The position numbers were made by a program, and so were the translations under genes. A DNA stretch of 47,037 bases. Source: Candidatus Thiodiazotropha sp. (ex Monitilora ramsayi) (GTDB lineage: Bacteria > Pseudomonadota > Gammaproteobacteria > Chromatiales > Chromatiaceae). The number at the start of each line of letters is the position of its first letter. Position 1 is the first letter of the stretch. Location: assembly GCA_025655575.1 (NCBI GenBank), contig JAHXIP010000026.1:1-47037 (forward strand), in the 5' to 3' direction. Below the pieces are notes generated by a model. It was not told the origin of the DNA. It ran no database searches and was given only the letters and a program-made list of their open reading frames with translations. Positions 26,408 through 34,669 of the stretch are shown here, piece by piece.

Positions 26408-27160
26408 CTACCCCTGCTGATTATCCGGATCGTCCCAGATCGATGCGGGATCCTTCCGGTCCGACCAGCCGTGAAAGTGATGATCGAGCAACAGTTCGTC
26501 ATCCTTGAATAGCATGACCAGTGCGGCGCCGGCTATGAAACCACCCACATGAGCCCAGAAAGCCACACCGCCACCAGTTGATCCTTGTGAGAGAACCCCT
26601 TCCAGGACCTGCAAGACGATCCAGTACCCCAGCATCCCCCAGGCCGGTACTCTGAATGTCCAGAAGATAATAAAGACAGGTATTAGCACATGTACGCGAA
26701 CCCTGGGATACAGAACAAGATAGCCGCCCATCACACCACCAATCGCACCGGAAGCACCTACCATCGGTATCAGTGAATCCGCATTGCTTGCCATTTGTGC
26801 GAGCGCCGCCGCCAGACCGCTGAGAAGATAGAACGCCAAAAAGCGCAACGAGCCCATGGAGTCTTCAACATTACCGCCAAATATCCAAAGAAACAGCATG
26901 TTGGCGATAATGTGGAACCAGCCCCCATGCATAAACATCGAAGTCAGGATGTTCAGGTAGCCCAACTCTGCGCAGTTCTGCGCATTGCCGGAACTGGTAA
27001 GGTGTGCAGGGATCAGTCCATATTCGCAAATGGAAGCGTGCAACCCTGGGTCGGAGCCAGCCCCTTGCAGCATCAGCCAGGCAATCACATTGCAGGCGAT
27101 CAGCGCATAGGTTGCCCAGGGTGTGGCCAGTTGTGGGTTGTCGTCCTTGATTGGGATCAT
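26408..27160 (-). CDS. rhomboid-family intramembrane serine protease
   Basis: A 250-residue polytopic protein with six or so helices. It has the rhomboid signature HGGWFHIIANMLFL (His83, Asn87). The catalytic Ser137 lies in GASGAIGG and the catalytic His204 in AHVGGF. An active intramembrane protease that cuts transmembrane helices of other proteins is expected. The acidic, His-containing cytoplasmic C-terminus (DDELLLDHHFHGW) is unusual. GGAG lies 7 nt before the ATG. It sits 14 bp after speD and 16 bp before the GNAT gene; the single-pass membrane protein of the operon is an obvious possible substrate. Confidence 0.92.
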   Translation of the reverse strand: MIPIKDDNPQLATPWATYALIACNVIAWLMLQGAGSDPGLHASICEYGLIPAHLTSSGNAQNCAELGYLNILTSMFMHGGWFHIIANMLFLWIFGGNVEDSMGSLRFLAFYLLSGLAAALAQMASNADSLIPMVGASGAIGGVMGGYLVLYPRVRVHVLIPVFIIFWTFRVPAWGMLGYWIVLQVLEGVLSQGSTGGGVAFWAHVGGFIAGAALVMLFKDDELLLDHHFHGWSDRKDPASIWDDPDNQQG

Positions 27161-27174
27161 TCCTGCTGCTCCGC

Positions 27175-27555
27175 TTATGATCCCGCTTGCATGCCGCGCT
27201 TGTGCTCGGAGAGCAATACCCGGTCGGGGAGGAAATCCTGTTTCAATGATTCGATGGCGGCATAGGGATCACAATTACCACACATGAAAACATCGATTGC
27301 GGCGAATCCGTGTTCGGGCCAGGTGTGTATGCTTATGTGAGATTCAGCCAGGATTGCGACGCCAGTCACGCCGCTGGGGTTGAATTGGTGGGTGTTTACC
27401 TCAAGTATTGTCGCCTTTGATTGGGTTGCCGCCCGGGAAAGAGAGGATCTGACGATATCGACATCATTCAGATTTTTAGAGCCCCAAAACTCGATCAGCA
27501 GGTGTAGACCAGCGAACCGTATACCATCCTTTTCAGAGAAATAGTCCTTGTTCAG
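27175..27555 (-). CDS. speD: S-adenosylmethionine decarboxylase proenzyme, probable CTG start
   Basis: A 126-residue class 1B (SpeH-type) AdoMet decarboxylase. It contains GIRFAGLHLLIEFWG, the self-processing site LAESHIS (cleavage before Ser72 gives the pyruvoyl group), IHTWPEHGFAAIDVFMCG with the catalytic Cys92, and a SEHKRG C-terminus. It makes the aminopropyl donor used by the spermidine synthase of the same operon. The frame is open to a TAG at 27661 but holds no ATG, GTG or TTG before a GTG at 27369, which is too late (it would lose half the protein). A CTG at 27555 has AAGGA exactly 8 nt upstream and gives the normal family length, so it is chosen. Loss of the start codon by mutation is the alternative. 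Confidence 0.85.
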   Translation of the reverse strand: MNKDYFSEKDGIRFAGLHLLIEFWGSKNLNDVDIVRSSLSRAATQSKATILEVNTHQFNPSGVTGVAILAESHISIHTWPEHGFAAIDVFMCGNCDPYAAIESLKQDFLPDRVLLSEHKRGMQAGS

Positions 27556-27663
27556 TGAAATATTCCTTGATCCGTTGTTGTCCTTCGCCCGCTCGATCCT
27601 AGGTGATATGGGGCTCCATTTGTAGCGAATGCTATAACTAGTAGTCTGCAGTGTCCAGATCTA

Positions 27664-27925
27664 TGTGGCTGTGGGAGAGGAATATAATTCTCTTAAATCA
27701 GTTAATAAGCTTTAAATTCGAGCTCTAGTGCAACATCTGCTGCAATAACAAGATAGTTTGTTGTAAAGAGCGAAGTGGTCTCATTCTATGAAAGTCCCAC
27801 TACTTACAACCGATAGTGAAGTCTATTGATCACTAGCGGATTGGGACCAGGATCTGTAAAGAGATTCTGATGTGGTTGCCAGATAAATCTGATAGCGCTT
27901 CCAAACAGAGCGTTGAAACAATCAA
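27664..27925. other. AT-rich region upstream of speD operon
   Basis: About 260 bp with no convincing frame. It should hold the promoter of the speD-to-speE operon. It is AT-rich compared with the surrounding genes and ends at the IS91-type remnant. Confidence 0.5.
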
Positions 27926-28189
27926 TCATCCTCTGAAGGCGACCAGGTGTTCATGATGACATTCTGTGCATTGCACCCGCAGAAAGCCGTGCTCCAGCCG
28001 GCCGCATTCGAGGTAATCGGCAAATTCCTGTTGTACGTGCAGGGACAAGGGCTTGCTCTGCACGACCATCACATCCCTAAACGCCGGGTATTACCGCTTG
28101 ATGATTTGATAGAGAAGCGTCTGTTCCTGTCGATGGCGTTTATAGAGTTGGCTGTGTACCGACCGGTCCGTGATCACTGCTTGAGGCAT
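27926..28189 (-). pseudogene. remnant of IS91-type transposase (N-terminal zinc-binding part)
   Basis: On the minus strand a frame starting MPQAVITDRS reads through RHRQEQTLLYQIIK, an in-frame TAA, then YPAFRDVM, QEFADYLECGRLEHGFLRV and CTECHHEHLVAF before leaving homology. This is the characteristic N-terminus of IS91-family transposases, including the start of the zinc-binding domain (CxxCHxEH). It has an internal stop and is truncated after about 85 codons, so it is dead. It lies between the speD operon and decayed acnB copy 2. Confidence 0.8.
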
Positions 28190-28252
28190 GCCGTGCTCCA
28201 TTCCATGGAGCCATCAATATTCTCATAATGTTCTCTGTGTGGCTAGACGCTA

Positions 28253-28770
28253 TCCTCCATCAGCTGCTGCTCGTCCATCTTGGTGGGCGGCGCCAGTCAT
28301 AGGCGGGTCGGGATAGACTCGCCTGAGGCCTCCAGCAGTTTCGCGGTGGCGCGGAAGTGACCGATGTTGGTCATGCAGGGACCGATGAAGACCTCGTCGA
28401 TCTTGGTGCCGGCGATCTCCGACTGGGGCTTCACATCGTCCAGATCGTTGGGGTAGGCCAGCAGGGGCTCCTTGATCTCGGACATGTTGATCTCGATGAC
28501 CTCGGCGTACTCCGCGTCGGCGTCGTCATGCATCAGGCTCGGATTCTCCAGCCTCTCCTCCATGGCCCGGGCACGGCGCTCCAGGGTGCGGGCATCTTCG
28601 TAACCGAAGACGATCATCCAGCGCAGCATGATGATGTTGGAGTGCAGGTACTCGGCCACCGACTCTTCGGAGAACTCGAAGGCCTGCTCCGCGGTCAGGT
28701 TCGGCAGACCCTGAATCTCAAGAACTCGACCATTGTAGACGTTCTTCTTGCCCTTCTTCTCCACCGTCAA
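28253..28770 (-). pseudogene. decayed acnB copy 2 (internal fragment)
   Basis: An internal piece of aconitase B of about 172 codons, from TVEKKGKKN to KMDEQQLMED. A TGG-to-TGA change at the Trp after PTRL stops the frame, and the CSLC cluster motif is missing because homology ends near 28253. Its first cluster cysteine is in GPCMTN. Like copy 1 it lacks the 20-residue block after AFEF and shares the variants MIVFGYED, EERLENP and MHDDAD, so the two decayed copies are closer to each other than to the intact gene over this stretch. Confidence 0.9.
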
Positions 28771-28854
28771 CGCAAAACGGGATCAGAACACAATGGATGC
28801 AAATATTTTCAAAATCCATATTCAGATACCGTTTTTCTGAGTGCTACCTTCCAT

Positions 28855-30408
28855 CTATTTCAGCAAAGTCTTTACCCCATCACCAACTGTCTTTTTATTC
28901 TTCACAAGATCGTAGGCTGTATTCCCCTCATTGTCTTTGATAGTTTTATCTGCACCAAGAGCTAACAACAACTTTATCCTATCCTCACCATCTTTTACCG
29001 AGTACATCAGGGGTGTTTGACCATCCTCATCTGCTTTATTTACGTCTGCCCCAAGCTTTACTAGTGTGCGAATCACCTTTTCCTCGTTCTTTGCAAACGA
29101 CAGGGGAGAGAGCCCGTCATCGCAAGCCCTGTTCATATCGGCATTGAGTGCCGCCATTTTCTCTAGACCAATGACATCACCCTCTTTCGCTGCATAAAAC
29201 ACCTGAGTACAGCCACTTTTCTTTCGCTGGACATCGAGTGTTTTGAGATCATCGAGGTCAACCTTCCATTTCTTGCCCAAATCATAGCCGGAAACATCTT
29301 GAGTATTCTTGATAGTGGGATCGGCCCCTTCCTGCATCAACATACCAATCAGGTAGGAGTTCAAGCGCATGAATGCAACATGGAGGGCAGTATTGTTTTC
29401 TCTACCCTGTGCATTGATATCGAATCCTTTATCCAGCAGGTAACGAATGATATTGGGATTCTGTCCCATTACCGCAGCTATGAGCAGTGAACTGCCATCA
29501 TTGGCCTTTTGCCCCAGATTGGCGCCTTTTTTCACAAGCTGATGAAAGAATGCCTCGTCTCCTTTTATCGCTGCGACAAATAGAGGCGAGGTGCCATCTT
29601 TGGAAACAAGATTTACATCTACTCCTTCGGCAACGTACTGTCGAATTTTTTGCAGATTGCCCCTCAAAATAGCCCGTCGATAGTCACTCTCACCCTTTTT
29701 GATGCCGTAATCCTGTCCTGCCAGAACAATCTCATCGTTCTTCGCATAGACCTTGCACGCGGTTTGCGGTGGTTTCTTCCGTTTTGCTTTGTTTTTTTCG
29801 CACGAAGAGATGGCACCCTTTTGAGCTGCCTCTAAAATATTCTTTTTGCTGCTTTTACCACAGGCATATCTACCATCAGTATCAAGACTGTAGGCAAAGG
29901 CCTTGTGTCCTTTGTTGTTTAGATACTTTTTAAAGAAAGGAAGACAACTCCCCTCAACAAGCAATCCGGCCTCATCGATCAATTTATTCCGTTCATTATC
30001 TGTTAGCGGATTATTATCAATCGGTGTTATCGGTGAGAAATCCCCTTCTCGTGCCAAAAACTTTCCATTCTCATCAACGATTTTGCACTCTGCATTCAAC
30101 GTACGCTTTGCACATTGTTTGAGCGAGTTCTCTCTCGCCTTCTCCACTGTCTTATAACCGTAGCTCCAACCACACCGGTGTTTCCCGGTCTCGCGCTCTC
30201 TCGCATAGGAGAAGGCCTTTTGATTTTTCAGCTTCAGATATTTTCCCTGATAACTGGATAGACAATTAGAAGCGAGCACCCTTTCAGGCGTTATCTCCGC
30301 CGCCACAACGGAAGACGTCTGGCAATACAGGGAGACTGTGAAGATAGTGGTTATGAGAACTCGAGTCGCAGTAGTGATATTCAGACAAGACATTTGAATA
30401 AATTCCAT
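28855..30408 (-). CDS. secreted ankyrin-repeat protein with duplicated Cys-rich N-terminal module
   Basis: A 517-residue protein with a signal peptide (VLITTIFTVSLYCQTSSVVAA). The N-terminal region holds two related modules of about 90 residues, each with an NKGHKAFAYS/NQKAFSYAR-like strand, a CGxS/CGWS motif, a helix with AAQKGAISSCE/ARENSLKQCA, and a CKIV/CKVY strand. They resemble the DUF4189-type fold. From about residue 240 onward there are some seven ankyrin repeats (for example VNLVSKDGTSPLFVAAIKGD; INAQGRENNTALHVAF; VNKADEDGQTPLMYSV), expected to bind proteins. The ATG at 30408 is used; a second at 30393 is possible. It stands alone between decayed acnB copy 2 and intact acnB. Export to periplasm or beyond is inferred. 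Confidence 0.85.
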   Translation of the reverse strand: MEFIQMSCLNITTATRVLITTIFTVSLYCQTSSVVAAEITPERVLASNCLSSYQGKYLKLKNQKAFSYARERETGKHRCGWSYGYKTVEKARENSLKQCAKRTLNAECKIVDENGKFLAREGDFSPITPIDNNPLTDNERNKLIDEAGLLVEGSCLPFFKKYLNNKGHKAFAYSLDTDGRYACGKSSKKNILEAAQKGAISSCEKNKAKRKKPPQTACKVYAKNDEIVLAGQDYGIKKGESDYRRAILRGNLQKIRQYVAEGVDVNLVSKDGTSPLFVAAIKGDEAFFHQLVKKGANLGQKANDGSSLLIAAVMGQNPNIIRYLLDKGFDINAQGRENNTALHVAFMRLNSYLIGMLMQEGADPTIKNTQDVSGYDLGKKWKVDLDDLKTLDVQRKKSGCTQVFYAAKEGDVIGLEKMAALNADMNRACDDGLSPLSFAKNEEKVIRTLVKLGADVNKADEDGQTPLMYSVKDGEDRIKLLLALGADKTIKDNEGNTAYDLVKNKKTVGDGVKTLLK

Positions 30409-30776
30409 TTCAGACGCACTTCATGCATATGGATAGCGTTGTAGCAGACGCTTTTCGGTGAAAGAATACTGCCTTGGATTGACCGGTCTGATGCAAACAA
30501 GAGACCGTAACCCGATAGGTTGCTACCCGCGCACTCTAGTGCTGAAGATTCTTCCATGTGTTCAGCTGTGACTAAAAAATATGCTTTTCCTGTCCAGCAA
30601 CGAACCAGTAACTTATAGATTTTTATTATTTAGTCAAGATCGGTTTAAAGTTCCTTCTAAGTTGCGTTGTTCGTATACCCTCAGCACCACATAGCCGGTT
30701 GGGCCATCTCAGATACTATTAAATGATGGGTGTCCTCACTCACTCCACACGCTTCTTCTCATACCCTAATCGACAC
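30409..30776. other. intergenic region between ankyrin gene and acnB
   Basis: About 370 bp with no convincing coding frame. It should contain the promoter of the ankyrin gene at its left end. No repeat or RNA gene was recognised. Confidence 0.5.
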
Positions 30777-30802
30777 AGACCGGAGGCAAATCCCTCCGGT
30801 CT
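30777..30802. terminator. hairpin after acnB
   Basis: A 10-bp perfect stem (AGACCGGAGG/CCTCCGGTCT) with a 6-base loop, 10 bp past the acnB stop. No T-tract follows on the minus strand, so it may be a processing or stability element rather than a classical terminator. Confidence 0.65.
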
Positions 30803-30812
30803 CGCATCATCC

Positions 30813-33416
30813 TCAGGCGATCAACTTAACCGCAATCTCCTGCCCCCGCTGGGCAGATTCCACATACTCATCCATCTTGTCGAAGTTGAGATACTTGTAG
30901 ATCTCCGGCGCCATGGAGTCGATCTTGGTGGCGTAGGCCATATACTCTTCCACCGTGGGCAGCTTGCCCATGACGGCGGCCACCGCGGCCAGCTCGGCCG
31001 AGGATAGGAAGACATCGGCGCCCTGCCCCAGGCGGTTGGGGAAGTTACGCGTGGAAGTCGAGACGGCTGTTGAACCCGCCGCGATACGCGCCTGGTTGCC
31101 CATACACAGGGAGCAGCCAGGCATCTCGGTACGCGCGCCGGCGCTAGCGTAGACGTTGTAGACACCCTCTTCCATCAGCTGCTGCTCGTCCATCTTGGTG
31201 GGCGGCGCCAGCCAGAGACGGGTCGGGATAGACTCACCCGAGGCCTCCAGCAGCTTGGCGGTGGCGCGGAAGTGACCGATGTTGGTCATGCAGGAACCGA
31301 TGAAGACCTCGTCGATCTTGGTGCCGGCAATCTCCGACAGAGGCTTCACATCGTCCGGATCGTTGGGACAGGCCAGCAGGGGCTCCTTGATATCGGACAT
31401 GTTGATCTCGATGACCTCGGCGTACTCCGCGTCGGCGTCGGCACGCATCAGGCTCGGATTCTCCAGCCACTCTTCCATGGCCCGGGCACGGCGCTCTAGG
31501 GTGCGGGCGTCTTCGTAACCGTTGTCGATCATCCAGCGCAGCATGGTGATATTGGAGCGCAGGTACTCGGCCACTGAATCTTCGGAGAGCTCAATGGTAC
31601 AGCCGCCGGCGGAACGCTCGGCAGAGGCATCGGAGAGCTCGAAGGCCTGCTCCACGGTCAGATCGGGCAGCCCCTGGATCTCCAGAATGCGACCGTTGTA
31701 GATATTCTTCTTGCCCTTCTTCTCCACCGTCAGCAGACCCCGCTGGAGCGCTGCATAGGGGATGGCGTTGACCAGATCGCGCAGGGTGATGCCGGGCTGC
31801 ATCTCGCCGGTGAATTTCACCAATACGGATTCAGGCATATCCAACGGGATCACACCCAAGGCCGCGCCGAAGGCCACCAGACCGGAACCGGCGGGGAAAG
31901 AGATGCCTAGCGGGAAACGGGTGTGTGAGTCACCACCGGTACCCACCTGATCCGGCAGCAACATGCGGTTGAGCCAGGAGTGGATGATGCCGTCACCGGG
32001 ACGCAGGGAGACACCGCCGCGATTCTGGATAAAGTCCGGCAGCGTATGCTGGGTGTTGATATCCACCGGCTTGGGATAGGCGGCGGTGTGACAGAAGGAC
32101 TGCATCACCAGATCGGCGGAGAAGCCAAGACAGGCCAGCTCTTTCAGTTCATCACGGGTCATGGGACCGGTGGTGTCCTGGGAGCCGACCGTACTCATAC
32201 GCGGCTCACAGTAGGTGCCGGCACGGATACCCTCGACGCCACAGGCCTGGCCAACCATCTTCTGGGCCAGGGTGAAGCCCTTGCCGGAATCTTCCGGATC
32301 GACCGGACGACGGAAGACGTCAGTCGCACCCAAATCCAATGCCTCACGAGCACGCTCGGTCAGGGAACGGCCGATGATCAGGGGAATACGACCACCCGCC
32401 TTGGCCTCATCCAGCAGTACTTCGGTCTTGAGGGAGAACTCGGAGATGACCTCTCCCGACTCACTCTCTATCTTGCCCTCGTAGGGTTTGACGACGATGA
32501 CGTCACCCATGGCGAGGTTGTCCACCGGGCACTCGATGGGCAGCGCACCAGAGTCCTCTACGGTGTTAAAGAAAATAGGCGCGATCTTACCGCCCAGCAC
32601 CACACCGCCCTGGCGCTTGTTGGGCACGAAGGGGATGTCGTCACCCATGTGCCAGAGCACCGAGTTGGTGGCCGACTTGCGCGAGGAGCCGGTGCCCACT
32701 ACGTCACCCACATAGACCAGGGGCAGACCTTTCTCCTTGAGTGATTCCAGATGTGTGATGGGACCCACCTTGCCCTGCTCGTCCGGGTTGATGCCGTCGC
32801 GTTCGTTCTTCAGCATGGCCAGGGCGTGCAGCGGAATGTCGGGACGGGACCAGGCATCCTGGGCCGGTGAAAGATCGTCGGTGTTGGTTTCGCCGGTGAC
32901 CTTGAACACGGTCAGTTTGATCTCAGCCGGCACGTCGGGCTTACGGGTGAACCACTCCGCATCAGCCCAGGACTGCATGACGGCCTTGGCGTTGGCGTTG
33001 CCGGCGTCGGCTTTCTCTTTCACATCATGGAAGGCGTCGAACATCAGCAGGGTATATTTCAACTGCTCTCCCGCCAATTCACCGAGTGCTGAATCATCCA
33101 TCAGATCGAGTAATGGCTGGATGTTGTAACCACCGAGCATGGTACCCAGCAGTTCCACCGCTTTTTTCTCATCAATCAGCGGACTCTGCGCCTCACCCTT
33201 GGCCACCGCCGCAAGAAAGCCTGCCTTCACATAGGCGGCATCGTCCACACCCGGCGGTACACGGTTGGTAAGCAGATCCAGCAGGGTCTCCTCTTCACCA
33301 CCGGGAGGGCTCTTTAAAAGCTCAACCAGGTCAGCCACCTGCTGGGCATTCAGCGGTAGCGGGGGAATTCCCTGTTGGGCACGTTCTTCCACATGTTGGC
33401 GATAGGCTTCGAGCAT
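30813..33416 (-). CDS. acnB: aconitate hydratase B / 2-methylisocitrate dehydratase
   Basis: Intact AcnB of 867 residues (E. coli 865). It interconverts citrate, cis-aconitate and isocitrate in the TCA and glyoxylate cycles. The start MLEAYRQHVEERAQQG matches the family N-terminus, and GAGAGG lies 6 nt before this ATG; the longer frame to 33554 is not needed. Visible features: the N-terminal helical domain (PPGVDDAAYVKAGFLAAVAKGEA), VGTGSSRKSATNS, the substrate loop GGDSHTRFP and the three [4Fe-4S] cysteines in SCMTN and PGCSLCMGN. It is divergent from a LysR-type regulator gene. Two decayed partial copies lie downstream. Confidence 0.98.
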   Translation of the reverse strand: MLEAYRQHVEERAQQGIPPLPLNAQQVADLVELLKSPPGGEEETLLDLLTNRVPPGVDDAAYVKAGFLAAVAKGEAQSPLIDEKKAVELLGTMLGGYNIQPLLDLMDDSALGELAGEQLKYTLLMFDAFHDVKEKADAGNANAKAVMQSWADAEWFTRKPDVPAEIKLTVFKVTGETNTDDLSPAQDAWSRPDIPLHALAMLKNERDGINPDEQGKVGPITHLESLKEKGLPLVYVGDVVGTGSSRKSATNSVLWHMGDDIPFVPNKRQGGVVLGGKIAPIFFNTVEDSGALPIECPVDNLAMGDVIVVKPYEGKIESESGEVISEFSLKTEVLLDEAKAGGRIPLIIGRSLTERAREALDLGATDVFRRPVDPEDSGKGFTLAQKMVGQACGVEGIRAGTYCEPRMSTVGSQDTTGPMTRDELKELACLGFSADLVMQSFCHTAAYPKPVDINTQHTLPDFIQNRGGVSLRPGDGIIHSWLNRMLLPDQVGTGGDSHTRFPLGISFPAGSGLVAFGAALGVIPLDMPESVLVKFTGEMQPGITLRDLVNAIPYAALQRGLLTVEKKGKKNIYNGRILEIQGLPDLTVEQAFELSDASAERSAGGCTIELSEDSVAEYLRSNITMLRWMIDNGYEDARTLERRARAMEEWLENPSLMRADADAEYAEVIEINMSDIKEPLLACPNDPDDVKPLSEIAGTKIDEVFIGSCMTNIGHFRATAKLLEASGESIPTRLWLAPPTKMDEQQLMEEGVYNVYASAGARTEMPGCSLCMGNQARIAAGSTAVSTSTRNFPNRLGQGADVFLSSAELAAVAAVMGKLPTVEEYMAYATKIDSMAPEIYKYLNFDKMDEYVESAQRGQEIAVKLIA

Positions 33417-33559
33417 GTTAGACCTCTCTTCGTAGGTAACAGGTGGTTGTGAGCACTCATCGCCACAACCGATGTTTGATATAGCCGGTTTGACCGACCT
33501 AGTGACAGAAAAGATATCAGAGCTTTTTCTATACGTATAATGGATTGTTCGCATGTATA

Positions 33560-33578
33560 ATATGCATTTTATGCATAT
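33560..33578. promoter_or_regulatory. LysR-type operator, T-N11-A dyad
   Basis: A perfect palindrome of 8-bp arms (ATATGCAT/ATGCATAT, spacer TTT) containing T-GCATTTTATGC-A, the LysR-regulator box. It lies 15 bp before the LysR gene and about 145 bp before acnB, the usual place for autorepression plus control of the divergent gene. Confidence 0.7.
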
Positions 33579-33593
33579 CTAAAGTAGCCCATC

Positions 33594-34475
33594 ATGGATC
33601 TACAACTCCTACGCTCCCTGCTCGCCGTGGCCGATAGCGGATCGATCACGGAAGCGGCTGACAGAATCGGCGTGACACAACCGGCGCTTTCACGCCGTCT
33701 ACAACAGTTAGAGGACTATTTTGGCGCCGAATTGCTCTCTCGTGGAAGAAAAGGGGCAGAATTGACAGAGATCGGCCGCCTGGTCGAAAACGAAGCCCGG
33801 ATACTGGTCAATCGATACGACCACCTGCGGGAACAGGTACGGGCGCATCAGGGGCTTGAGGGGGGAACCGTCCGTATTGGCGGCGGCGCCACTGCGGTCT
33901 CCTTTGTGTTACCCAAAGCGATCGCCAGCTTTCAGCAGGACTACCCCGCAGTGAGGTTTCAGCTCAAAGAGGCCGGTAGTATCGAGGTAGCGGAAGATGT
34001 CATCAGTGGGCGACTGGAACTGGGGCTGGTAACCCTGCCGGTACAGGATCGTGAACTCACGCTTTGGCCACTGCTATCCGACCGCATTGTCCTGGTCGGT
34101 CCCAGTAATCATCCATTAACCAAAGCGGGCAGTATCCGTGCGGAGGCGCTGGAAGGACTCGCCTTCGTCGGTTTTGAAGCCGACACGGCGGTACGACAGA
34201 TTATCGATGCGACGCTGCGTGAAGCCGGCGTGGAAATGAACGTGGTGATGGAGTTACGTTCCATCCCCGCAATTCTGCGCATGGTGGCCACGACAGGGAA
34301 CCTGGCCTTTGTCAGTCAACTCGGGGTGGACAGTCTGGAAGAGGTTCGTGAGATCGATGTCACAGGCCTTAATATCGAAAGGGAATTAGCCGTCATTGCC
34401 AAACGGGGATCCACCCTATCACCTGCGGCACATGCCTTTGCGACACTGCTCAGGGAGAATTATAAACCCCAGTAA
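33594..34475 (+). CDS. LysR-family transcriptional regulator
   Basis: A 293-residue LysR regulator. The winged helix-turn-helix is at the N-terminus (LLRSLLAVADSGSITEAADRI; TQPALSRRLQQLE, about 4-40), and the effector-binding domain follows (GGTVRIGGGATAVSFVLP from about 95; LELGLVTLPV). Length is normal. It is divergent from acnB with a T-N11-A dyad between them, so it probably regulates itself and acnB. The ligand is not evident; a TCA-cycle acid would be a reasonable guess. The multihaem lipoprotein gene lies downstream on the same strand, about 195 bp away. Confidence 0.93.
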   Translation: MDLQLLRSLLAVADSGSITEAADRIGVTQPALSRRLQQLEDYFGAELLSRGRKGAELTEIGRLVENEARILVNRYDHLREQVRAHQGLEGGTVRIGGGATAVSFVLPKAIASFQQDYPAVRFQLKEAGSIEVAEDVISGRLELGLVTLPVQDRELTLWPLLSDRIVLVGPSNHPLTKAGSIRAEALEGLAFVGFEADTAVRQIIDATLREAGVEMNVVMELRSIPAILRMVATTGNLAFVSQLGVDSLEEVREIDVTGLNIERELAVIAKRGSTLSPAAHAFATLLRENYKPQ

Positions 34476-34669
34476 CCCTCCTTAATGTTCAAGTAGGATG
34501 TCAGCCTAACTGCAGGTCTACCAAGCCTTTAAGATTGTAAATTTTAAGGATTAATACTTGACTCAGATCAATTTTGGGATTAATTTCCCATCTTAAGAAT
34601 TCAGGGGCAGCACTGCACTTCCCGCGTCCCGGTCATCTCCTTAAAACGACAGATCTAAGGATAGCAGAC

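Noticed and set aside
27947..28228. 93-codon plus-strand frame near the speD operon
   Set aside because: The minus strand of the same segment encodes a recognisable IS91-type transposase N-terminus, which explains the sequence.
22236..28770. A single acnB gene split by insertion of the polyamine operon
   Set aside because: The two fragments overlap in the part of acnB they cover (TVEKKG to about MEE), so they are separate copies, not two halves of one gene.
31980..32744. 254-codon plus-strand frame inside acnB
   Set aside because: Antisense to a fully conserved part of AcnB; no independent support.
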